Shown here piece by piece: positions 1-6,361 of a stretch of 10,704 nucleotides of DNA; the stretch's first letter is position 1; every line of letters starts with the position of its first letter. The stretch spans positions 47,894 to 58,597 of the forward strand of contig MU631408.1 of NCBI GenBank assembly GCA_026770615.1. The letters are read 5' to 3'. The notes beneath the pieces are model-generated. The model was not told the origin of the DNA. It saw only the letters and a program-made list of their open reading frames with translations, and ran no database searches. The stretch comes from Pavlovales sp. CCMP2436. Its lineage: Eukaryota; Haptophyta; Pavlovophyceae; Pavlovales. The translations under genes were made by a program, and so were the position numbers.

Positions 1-99
1 ACACATGCACCTTATTCGTAGGCGACCTTATACTCCCTCTCCCACGCACACACACACACACACACATTTAATATATCCCCTTTTTTTCCTTATTCGTAG
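1..99. repeat. CA microsatellite between 15-bp direct repeats
   Basis: A (CA)n stretch runs from about 43 to 66, followed by a T-rich stretch. A 15-bp sequence, CCTTATTCGTAGGCG, occurs at 10-24 and again at 88-102. The second copy follows a pyrimidine-rich tract and contains TAG at 97-99, directly before the open frame that starts at 100. It could therefore be a 3' splice site, which would make this stretch the end of an intron whose donor lies outside the window. No gene is visible here. Confidence 0.5.
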
Positions 100-2016
100 G
101 CGCGTCTGCTCGCCGCCTTTCTCGACGCGGGCAAGCGGCAGCCCGCCGCACCCGTGAGAGAGGCGGCCGAGGAGTTACGTACACTGGTGGCACCCGCACC
201 TTGCCTTACTGCACAGGCCTCAGCTGCACCCGTGAGAGAGGCGGCCGAGGCTGCGGCTGCGGCTGCGGCTGAGGGGGCTGGTGGCGCCGCTGAGGTTGCG
301 ACTGCGGCTGCGGCTGAGGCTGCTGCGGCTGCTGCTAGTATTGTGGGCGAGGGCGAGGGTGCGGCCTCTCCTGAACGTGCAGCAGCAGCACCGGCCGAGG
401 AGGCGAAGGCCGTACCTGCTCCCTCAGGCTCATCCTCCGCAGTGAAGCCAGCCGCACCTGTGAGAGAGTTGGCCGAGGAGGGGAGAGGGGAGGCACACGC
501 ACAGGCGAGGGTGCAGCCCCTACCCACACCTCCCGCCTCAGCCGTACCGGTACCGGTCCAGGAGGGGAGAGGAGAGGCACACGCACAGGCGAGAGTGCAG
601 CCCCTACCCACACCTCCCGCCTCAGCCGTACCGGTACCGATCCAGGAGGGGAGAGGAGAGGCACACGCACAGGCGAGAGTGCAGCCCCTACCCACACCTC
701 CCGCCTCAGCCGTACCGGTACCGATCCAGGAGGGGAGAGGAGAGGCACACGCACAGGCGAGAGTGCAGCCCCTACCCACACCTCCCGCCTCAGCCGTACC
801 GGTACCGATCCAGGAGGGGAGAGGAGAGGCACACGCACAGGCGAGAGTGCAGCCCTTACCCACACCTCCCGCCTCAGCCGTGCCGGTACCGGTCCGGGAG
901 GAGAGAGGAGAGGCACACACGCAGGCGAAAGTGCAGTCGGTACGCACACCCTCCGCAGTGCAGCCCGCCGCACCTGTGAGAGAGTTGGCTGCACACTTGG
1001 GAGAGGCCGTATTAGGAGAGGCCGTATTCCACCTTGCCGCACAGGCCTCAGCCGCTGTGCACGCAGTTGAGGTCGGGGCGGGAGAGGTGCAGTCGGAGGG
1101 GGGAGAGGGGCAGACGGCTGCACAATTGGGAGAGGCCGTACCCTCGCCCTCGCCCGTGCCCACAATACTAGTAGCAGCAGCCTCAGCAGCAGCAGCCTCA
1201 GCCGCAGCCTCAGCCATAGCCGCAGCCTCAGCCGCAGCCGCAGCCGCAGCGGTGCCATCAGCCCCCGCAGCCGCAGCCGCAGTCGTAGCCGCAGCCGTAG
1301 CAGCAGCCGCAGCCGCAGTAATCGCCGTGCCAGCAGCCGCAGCCCCCCCAGCCCTAGCCGCGGCGGGAGAGAAAGAGTCGGAAGCGCAGGCACACATGGG
1401 TGAGGGAGTTGCCATAGAGGAGGGGGAGGAGGAGAAGGAAGTAGCCGGGCAGGCGGGGGAGGGGGGAGCGGGAGCGGGCGAGGGGAAGGGAGAGGGGAAT
1501 GGGGAGACAGCACCCGCAACAGCAGTGGCGCCAGCAGCCCCCTCAGCCCCAGTCCTGCCAGCAGCAGCAGAGGGGGGAGAGGAGCAGGTGGCACCCGCAC
1601 CATGCGCCTCAACCTTACCCGCCGCTATGCCCGCAGTCGGGGCGCAGTCGGGAGGGGCGCAGGCGGGAGGGGCGCAGTTGGGAGAGGCTGGAGAGGAGGA
1701 GGCGGCTGTTGCTTCTGCGCCTGTCTCGCCATTGGGTGCAGCAGAGGTGGGAGAGGCGGGAGAGGAGCAGGCGGCTACAGCCAAGCGGAAGTCTACGAGA
1801 CCCAACGGACCCGCAGCTGCAGTACTTTCGGCCGATTCGGGACGGAGAGGATTTGCGCCTACCTCAGCCCCTGCTTCTGCACTTCCCTCGTCGCTGGGGG
1901 GCTCGGCACACGCTGCGCTCGTCTCGCTCGGGGAGGACTCGACGGCGGCGGTGGCGATGGGTGTGAATTCGCTCCTAGACTCTGGCGGGCCAGGCTCGAC
2001 GCTGAGGCCAGGCTAG
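100..2016 (+). CDS. Low-complexity Ala/Glu/Pro/Val-rich repeat protein (uncertain, 5' partial)
   Basis: I recognise no family. The frame is open from 100, just after a stop at 97-99 that may be a splice acceptor, to TAG at 2014-2016, about 638 codons. There is no ATG near the beginning, so the N-terminus probably lies in an upstream exon. The protein is rich in Ala, Glu, Pro, Val and Gln. It carries recurring AAPVREAAE / AAPVRELAE phrases, a 28-residue tandem repeat in the middle (EGRGEAHAQARVQPLP and onward), and poly-Ala stretches. The main tandem period is 84 bp, a multiple of three, so repeats stay in frame. Two antisense frames are also open over most of the same DNA (90-1805 and 335-1612), so openness alone proves nothing, and third-position composition does not separate them. 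Another + frame continues to TAG at 2253-2255 with a regular Leu/Gly/Asp-rich sequence and may be the true tail if a frameshift or intron lies near 1950-2010. Confidence 0.35.
   Translation, partial: ARLLAAFLDAGKRQPAAPVREAAEELRTLVAPAPCLTAQASAAPVREAAEAAAAAAAEGAGGAAEVATAAAAEAAAAAASIVGEGEGAASPERAAAAPAEEAKAVPAPSGSSSAVKPAAPVRELAEEGRGEAHAQARVQPLPTPPASAVPVPVQEGRGEAHAQARVQPLPTPPASAVPVPIQEGRGEAHAQARVQPLPTPPASAVPVPIQEGRGEAHAQARVQPLPTPPASAVPVPIQEGRGEAHAQARVQPLPTPPASAVPVPVREERGEAHTQAKVQSVRTPSAVQPAAPVRELAAHLGEAVLGEAVFHLAAQASAAVHAVEVGAGEVQSEGGEGQTAAQLGEAVPSPSPVPTILVAAASAAAASAAASAIAAASAAAAAAAVPSAPAAAAAVVAAAVAAAAAAVIAVPAAAAPPALAAAGEKESEAQAHMGEGVAIEEGEEEKEVAGQAGEGGAGAGEGKGEGNGETAPATAVAPAAPSAPVLPAAAEGGEEQVAPAPCASTLPAAMPAVGAQSGGAQAGGAQLGEAGEEEAAVASAPVSPLGAAEVGEAGEEQAATAKRKSTRPNGPAAAVLSADSGRRGFAPTSAPASALPSSLGGSAHAALVSLGEDSTAAVAMGVNSLLDSGGPGSTLRPG
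300..1200. repeat. Imperfect inverted repeat flanking the 84-bp array
   Basis: The stretch at about 300-368 (GCTGCTAGTATTGTGGGCGAGG within it) reappears as its reverse complement at about 1132-1200 (CCTCGCCCGTGCCCACAATA within it), apart from a few substitutions and short indels. The match extends into GCTGCGG / CCGCAGC-type triplets on both arms. The arms enclose roughly 760 bp including the whole tandem array. As a result, the + frame over the left arm and the antisense frame over the right arm encode nearly the same peptide (SIVGEGEG versus SIVGTGEGEG). Confidence 0.75.
478..957 (+). repeat. 84-bp tandem repeat, five full units plus one diverged partial unit
   Basis: Units start at 478, 562, 646, 730, 814 and 898, with an exact 84-bp period. 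Units two to four are nearly identical. The first and fifth differ at a few bases, and the sixth (898 to about 957) is diverged and truncated. Each unit encodes 28 residues in the + frame containing EAHAQARVQPLP and PASAVPVP. Homogeneity in the middle with divergence at the edges suggests recent expansion by slippage or unequal exchange. Confidence 0.95.
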
Positions 2017-2342
2017 GTGGGCTTGGCGCGCTCGGCGCGCAGCTGGGCACTAGGGGGCCAGAGCTCGACGCTGGGGTCAGGCTCGACATTGGGCTGGAGC
2101 TGGGCACGGTGTCAGAGCAGGACGCTGGGGTCAGTGCCAGCGTGCCGGGCGCTGCTGCGGCCCCGAGTCTGGGCGAGCCTGGTGCCGAGGCTGGGGAGAG
2201 CGTGGCTGCTGCTCGCGCTGTTGGGCTAGGTCCGGTATCATTGTTTGCTATTTAGCTACCAGCCTCATTGACAACTTAAGTGTACAAAACGAATCAATAA
2301 AAAATGATACAACTATTCATTTTTGATACAGAATTAAATTGT
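2017..2342. other. End of low-complexity region, then AT-rich intergenic DNA
   Basis: To about 2255 the DNA still shows degenerate GC-rich repeats around GCTCGACGCTGGGGTCAGG and GAGCTGGGCAC. One + frame stays open to TAG at 2253-2255. From about 2256 the composition changes sharply to AT-rich. An AATAAA-like hexamer lies at 2296-2301, a possible polyadenylation signal for the upstream unit, though many algae do not use this hexamer. I see no gene in 2256-2342. Confidence 0.4.
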
Positions 2343-2539
2343 ATAAAAGCTTTAACTAATCAGACTAATGGGCTTCCCGATGACTTACATCTGTCATGCG
2401 GCGCATATGCACCATCCGTCCGCCGCGTCAAGGGAGGTGCACTCAAGCAGCTCATCTCGATCAAGCAGCTCGTCGGTCAAAGCTACTAGACTCCGCCTGT
2501 GCGCGCCTCGAGCTGCCTGCCCCAACCCCACTGCCAAGC
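2343..2539 (+). repeat. Direct repeat copy 1 (~197 bp)
   Basis: This stretch matches 2916-3112 at a constant offset of 573 bp, with about ten differences that are mostly transitions. It contains the same short open frames as copy 2, but these close soon afterwards, so this copy appears not to be coding. The second copy forms the apparent 5' end of the multi-exon gene at 2969-5751, so copy 1 may be a duplicated promoter or first-exon fragment. Confidence 0.9.
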
Positions 2540-2915
2540 GAGAAAGATGGAAGATGGATTGGATGTGAAGCGAGTTGGCAAGATACGGGCGCGACGATCC
2601 GAGCGAAATGCTGGGTGAGCTGTGTTGCCGGCAAACTAGGAGAACCGAGCGAAACGGGAGAACCGAGCGAACCGGGAGAACCGGGCTTTAAGCGGGTTTA
2701 GCCGCACCGCCGGAATTCATAGTCACGACTGCTAGCAACGGCTGCAGAAGTCATAGACGCGGTTAAGGTACCATGGGCCTGGGTTGTTCGATGGCTAACG
2801 GAAATAAATCGGATATTTCCGAACATTCTGGAGTAGGCTCGCGCTTGGGATTTATCGGAAATCAAAATGCGATAATACTTGGGTTACGCAAGCTGCACTG
2901 CGGAATTATAACGAA
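2540..2915. other. Intergenic spacer between the direct repeat copies
   Basis: This is unique sequence apart from a short tandem repeat at 2639-2687. There is a short open frame that runs through the tandem repeat to a stop at 2699-2701, but no convincing gene. Base composition moves from GC-rich to mixed. Confidence 0.5.
2639..2687 (+). repeat. 18-bp tandem repeat, about 2.7 copies
   Basis: The unit GGAGAACCGAGCGAAACG starts at 2639, 2657 and 2675, with small changes. In one + frame it would encode collagen-like GEPSET / GEPSEP / GEPG units, but that frame has no other sign of being a gene. Confidence 0.8.
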
Positions 2916-3112
2916 ATAAAAGCTTTCACTAATCAGACTAATGGGCTTCCCGATGACTTACATTTGTCATGCGGCGCATGTGCACCATCCGTCCGCCGCG
3001 TCAAAGGAGGTGCACTCAAGCAGCTCGTCTCGATCAAGCAGCTCGTCGGTCAAAGCTACTGGCTTCCGCCTGTGTGCGCCTCGAGCTGCCTGTCCCAACC
3101 CCACTGCCAAGC
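2916..3112 (+). repeat. Direct repeat copy 2 (~197 bp), at the 5' end of the multi-exon gene
   Basis: This is the second copy of 2343-2539 and ends at GCCAAGC (3106-3112). It contributes the apparent start codon at 2969 and roughly the first 48 codons of the downstream gene. All three + frames are open through most of it, so which frame is translated here is uncertain. Confidence 0.9.
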
Positions 3113-5751
3113 CTGCCGCCGAGCCCGCCTTCCGAGTCGCAGCCGTCTGCCACTGCCGAGCTCTCGCAGCCCACTGGCATGTTTCCCGGGTTCGCTGGCC
3201 TTGAGGAGCTGCTGAGCCCTTCCCTCTCCCACCCGCCCGAGGTGCTATATGCGCCCGCCGTGCCGCCTCCACACGTGTCTTCGCCTCCGCTTGACTCGCT
3301 GCCGACAATGGACGGCAGACCGCTCGATCACTCGTGTGGCGTGCGCGGCTTTGCCTTCGTGCCTGTCCAGTCGGAGGACGAGGAGGATGGGGATGGCGTC
3401 GGAGGCCGCCCTCCAGCAGGCCAGCGAGTGCAAATGATGTACGGCAGCAAGTCTGAGATGATATGGTGCGCGACCGCCGAGCTGTGCAAACAAAGGCTCT
3501 GGGCTGAAGCTCATGGCAATCTTGACAAACTTTTCGCATGCGCTGGCCGCAATTATCAACTGGAGCGTAAGGTCCACGTGGGGCTGGCTCTGGAGCTCAC
3601 GCGCGCGGTGCGCGACAGCCGCCCGGGTAGCTCGGCGGCAGCCACGGCGTCAGCATTCGGTCCTGCGTATGAGATTTTGCGTCACATTCTGCAGAACATG
3701 GACGGCGACCTCGATGGGACCTTCGTACGGGACACACATACACCGGACAAACATACACACAACCCCCCCCCTTCTCCTTCCCCCCCACCCCCACCCACCC
3801 GCGCCCATAACCCCCACCCATATCCCCCCCTCCCCCCTTTTGCCCACTGGAGCAGCTCCCCGAACTCGTTCACAGCTACGTCGAGAGTCTCGTTCCGTAT
3901 GCGAACGGGCCGTACACCTACTCGGACGGGTCGGATGGTCCGACCGTTAACAAGCTGAAGGTACACACATACACACACGCGCACATACACAACCACGCAT
4001 ACGCACACACTCACGCAACCACACACGCTTACACACAATTATATTTACTGATAGGGATTCAAGCTGGCGTCTGACTGTTCTGAATGTTGTGCTGGTCTGA
4101 GCGCTGCGTCGCCCATTGCCTGCTGCGTGCCTTAGTCGGCTGCGCTGGCTTGGGCGCCACCGCGCGTGCCGATGGATCTCCGGTAGTGTGCCCGGGCAAG
4201 GGCGTTTAGGGAGATGATCTGCTGGTTGCTGTTTGTCGTGTTCCCAAGCTGGGCAGCGATCGGGGCCAGCGCGCTCAAGCGCGCGAGCAGCAGCTGCGCA
4301 TGGCCGCGTGCACACACAATTATATAATCGCGCGGTGGCGCCCAAGCCAGCGCAGCCGACTAAGGCACGCAGCAGGCAATGGGCGACGCAGTGCCTAGAC
4401 CAGCACAACATTCAGAACAGTCAGACGCCAGCTTGAATCCCTATTAGTAAAGTAATTATATAATTATATGTATTTATTTCATGTAGTAAAATTTATTCCA
4501 CTTGGTCGACCCCTAATCGCCATTTTCGTTTTTTTTTTTTTTGGAGGAGGTGGGCTCCGCCCGCGAGCTGGTGGAGGCTGCGCGCGTCTTACTGCTCATC
4601 CCCTACGCATACGGCGGATCGCCATATCCGTACGAAGACGATGGTGCGTTTGCAATAGGGGGGGGAAGGGGGGAAGGGGGGTGGGTGGGTGGGAATGGTG
4701 GTGGGGAAAGGGGGGAGGGGGGCTTGTATTAGTTGAACATATATAACTATTATCGTACCATATTTTTACGAGTTATATGACAGGATATGTGTGCACTCTA
4801 CAGACGACACGATGGAGATGCTGCAGACAATCTGCGAGCGGCTCATCGCGCTCGGTGAACTCGAGCTTGCGCGCGAGGTGGCGCAGGTGCGCCTTTTTTC
4901 TTCTTCTTTTTTAAATATATATTCAGACAAGTACTCCACTTCGGCGTAGCGCGTAGGAGCCTGCGTCGGAGCGCTAAGTTCAGCTTCATTTGAACTTGAA
5001 CTTGAAACGCCGCAATCCAGAAACCCCCCTTCATTAATATATTCAAACCATCACAATTTCCAGGACAGTCGGACGCCAGATTGAATCCATATCTGTAATA
5101 TATTTATGATAAGGATTAAAGCTGACGTCTGACTGTTCTGAATGTTGTGCTGGTCTGAGCGCTGCGTCGCCCATTGCCTGCTGCGTGCCTTAGTCGGCTG
5201 CGCTGGCTTGGGCGTCACCGCGCGTGCCGATGGATCTCCGGTAGTGTGCCCGGCCAAGGGCGTTTAGGGAGATGATCTGCTGGTTGCTGTTTGTCGTGTT
5301 CCCACGCTGGTAATATATAATTTATTCTGCTCGAGACCGGTCATCGTCAGTTCATAACGACGTCACTCTCGCGAGTGAACCCGCCGTGCCAGCAGGTACC
5401 TCCAACTGCATCCATTCAGCTGTAAGGCCATCACTGACAAAAATTACATCGTTGATGCGAGTACAGGACCTGCTCGTGATTGACAAGGAGGTGAAGGCCG
5501 GCCCGGGCCCCGAGTTCTTCCACCGCCTGATCGCAGAATGCTCCGAGTCGATGAACGACCTTCCTGCAGCACACGCTGCGTACACGCACCTCACAGCACC
5601 TCGTGGCTTATACCGGTACCCACCATTTTGCTATGGCGAGGACGACGGTGGCGCGTCGAAGGTGTTGACTGCCGAGCTGAGCACCCGCCTCGGCTGCACG
5701 CCGGTGCTCAGCGGCTCGCTGGCTGCTCGGATCGCGCGTACAGCGAGCTGA
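2969..5751 (+). CDS. Unrecognised multi-exon protein with paired Tyr/Pro motifs and helical C-terminal region
   Basis: Five exons are inferred: 2969-3724, 3856-3960, 4547-4643, 4804-4886 and 5467-5751. All junctions are GT-AG and frame-compatible, giving about 441 residues. ATG at 2969 is the first after an in-frame stop at 2954-2956; it lies in the duplicated segment, so an internal start such as ATG 3179 or an upstream exon is possible. Residues 1-130 are Pro/Ser/Arg-rich and look disordered. From about 150 the sequence becomes ordered and helical (YGSKSEMIWCATAELCKQR). Exons 2 and 3 carry two related segments, ELVHSYVESLVPYANGPYTY and ELVEAARVLLLIPYAYGGSP, each followed by an acidic patch. 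Exons 4 and 5 form a smooth helical stretch (ICERLIALGELELAREVAQ then DLLVIDKEVKAGPG), reminiscent of TPR/Sel1-type helical pairs but not assignable. The C-terminus is uncertain: this frame stops at 5749-5751, while another continues to TGA at 5823-5825 with plausible sequence. I do not know its function. Confidence 0.65.
3725..3855 (+). other. Intron 1 (CA then C-rich)
   Basis: The donor GTACGG follows codon TTC and the acceptor GAGCAG precedes CTC; both are in phase 0. The sequence is CA-rich at the 5' end, then strongly C-rich from about 3764 to 3840. Removing it joins DLDGTF to LPELVHSYVE in one frame. Confidence 0.75.
3961..4546 (+). other. Intron 2 (~586 bp) carrying an inverted-repeat element
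   Basis: The donor GTACAC follows AAG, and the acceptor TTTGGAG follows a run of T; the boundary may be three bases later. Both sides are phase 0. The first 75 bases are degenerate (CA)n. The middle holds the hairpin element at 4044-4451, and the remainder is AT-rich. Confidence 0.7.
4044..4451. mobile_element. MITE-like element with 123-bp inverted repeats, inside intron 2
   Basis: The left arm 4044-4166 and right arm 4329-4451 are reverse complements of each other with only about four mismatches in 123 bases. Their outer ends read TTTACTGATAGGGATTC and its complement. The arms enclose 162 bp with no open frame resembling a transposase, so a non-autonomous element is likely. A closely related copy of the left arm plus internal part lies in intron 4 (5104-5310), and shorter relicts occur at 5062-5098 and 10457-10482. 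A 14-bp sequence ACACACAATTATAT occurs just outside the left arm (4031-4044) and again at 4312-4325 just before the right arm. This could be a target duplication around a half-element that later gained an inverted partner. Confidence 0.75.
4644..4803 (+). other. Intron 3 (G-rich)
   Basis: The donor is G|GTGCGT, leaving one base of a codon, and the acceptor CTACAG precedes ACGACACGATGG. The phases are compatible. A competing choice with donor GTTTGC at 4648 and acceptor at 4783 is also in frame and would add a few residues. From about 4658 to 4725 the intron is nearly all G, with several GGG runs able to form a G-quadruplex. Confidence 0.6.
5062..5098 (-). mobile_element. Inverted terminal fragment of the intronic repeat family
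   Basis: This matches the outermost part of the right arm of the element at 4044-4451 (GACGCCAG.TTGAATCC followed by a CTGTAA end), with several differences. It lies six bases before the forward copy at 5104, so the outer tips of two opposite fragments nearly touch. Confidence 0.6.
5104..5310 (+). mobile_element. Truncated forward copy of the intronic repeat element
   Basis: It matches 4045-4252 with only about a dozen differences over roughly 207 bp. Similarity stops abruptly at 5310, after CCCACGCTGG, where the sequence turns AT-rich. It therefore lacks the opposite arm that the intron 2 copy has. Confidence 0.85.
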
Positions 5752-6134
5752 GCGCCGTGCTGCTCTCTCGCGGCGAGCTCGGCGATATCGCGTTGTGGCC
5801 CTTGCTCTCAGTTGCCGCTGCGTGATGTGCCGTTGCACTTGCACGGACTGCACAATTTTCCCGTTCCGCACAGCTCGCACTCCCTTTTGAATGTCTGACG
5901 TCGACCAAGTCAGTGAGTGAACACTACCTGTTGAACCATGCTGATCCGCTAATAATGACCAGCGGTTGTGGTTCACCCACGTATACGCCGTCGCAACTGA
6001 CTAGCTTATGACTAACTAGTTAGTTAGATTATTATTATTAAAAAAGCGTACTGCAATGTCATGCCCGTACGGCTTCGGGCTGCAAGTCGGGGGACGTTAA
6101 AAGAACTATTATTAAAAAAGCGTGCACCGCGTGC
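5752..6134. other. Intergenic region between convergent genes
   Basis: To about 5825 one frame still looks coding (AYSELSAVLLSRGELGDI, TGA at 5823-5825) and may belong to the upstream gene. After that I see no convincing gene. The region becomes AT-rich near 6000, with a CTAACTAGTTAG palindrome and the direct repeat pair at 6033-6123. Transcription from both sides should end here. Confidence 0.45.
6033..6123. repeat. 17-bp direct repeats around a small hairpin
   Basis: TATTATTAAAAAAGCGT occurs at 6033-6049 and 6107-6123, 74 bp apart. Between them lies a short hairpin, GCCCG at 6063-6067 pairing with CGGGC at 6076-6080. The layout resembles a target-site duplication around a small insertion, but also fits a simple tandem duplication. 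Confidence 0.6.
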
Positions 6135-6254
6135 GGTGGGGACGGTATCCGTGTGCTCTGCTAAGGTCCCTTGATCCGAGTGTTTTTTTAACACTCGCGT
6201 CATGTGGAGACCTGTCATGGGACGGACGTATTTCTAGATATTTACACACGCTCA
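6135..6254 (-). repeat. Flanking inverted repeat, arm downstream of the SAM-Sel1-MYND gene
   Basis: Read on the minus strand, this sequence matches 8266-8362 on the plus strand. The best block is 6171-6254, containing GACAGGTCTCCAC and CACTCGGATCAAGG. A weaker extension ends at the GGTGGGGACGG side after a small insertion of about 20 bp. Identity over the core is roughly four fifths by eye. Confidence 0.7.
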
Positions 6255-6361
6255 GCACTCCCGCATTCTCGCGTTCAAGACCAGCGCGACTATCCACCAG
6301 CTCGGAGCGCTCAGCACGCCCGCGTAGCTGATCTCGAGCAGCGCGACCTCCGAGTCCTTGG

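Larger units (their letters stand above)
4887..5466 (+). other. Intron 4 (~580 bp) carrying repeat-element fragments
   Basis: The donor GTGCGC follows CAG, with a pyrimidine-rich stretch just after it; the acceptor GTACAG precedes GACCTGCTCGTG. Both are phase 0. Removing it joins GELELAREVAQ to DLLVIDKEV in one open frame. It contains an inverted tip fragment (5062-5098) and a forward copy (5104-5310) of the element found in intron 2. Confidence 0.7.

Noticed and set aside
478..957. CRISPR array
   Set aside because: The 84-bp units are contiguous, with no unique spacers, and lie in a long open frame in eukaryote-like DNA.
335..1612. 425-residue antisense frame rich in Leu/Arg/Pro
   Set aside because: The Leu-Arg-Pro composition is typical of a shadow frame in GC-rich triplet repeats.
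90..1805. 571-residue antisense open frame (Ala/Ser/Cys-rich)
   Set aside because: It mirrors the repeats of the sense frame and shows no start, domain or codon bias favouring it. It was kept only as an alternative to the sense frame.
2304..2489. 61-residue open frame starting in AT-rich DNA and covering repeat copy 1
   Set aside because: It is short, crosses the duplicated repeat and has no protein-like features beyond it. Copy 2 gives the same residues in a frame that is not the coding one downstream.
6063..6080. tRNA or structured RNA gene
   Set aside because: Only one five-base-pair stem is present, with no cloverleaf and no T-loop consensus.
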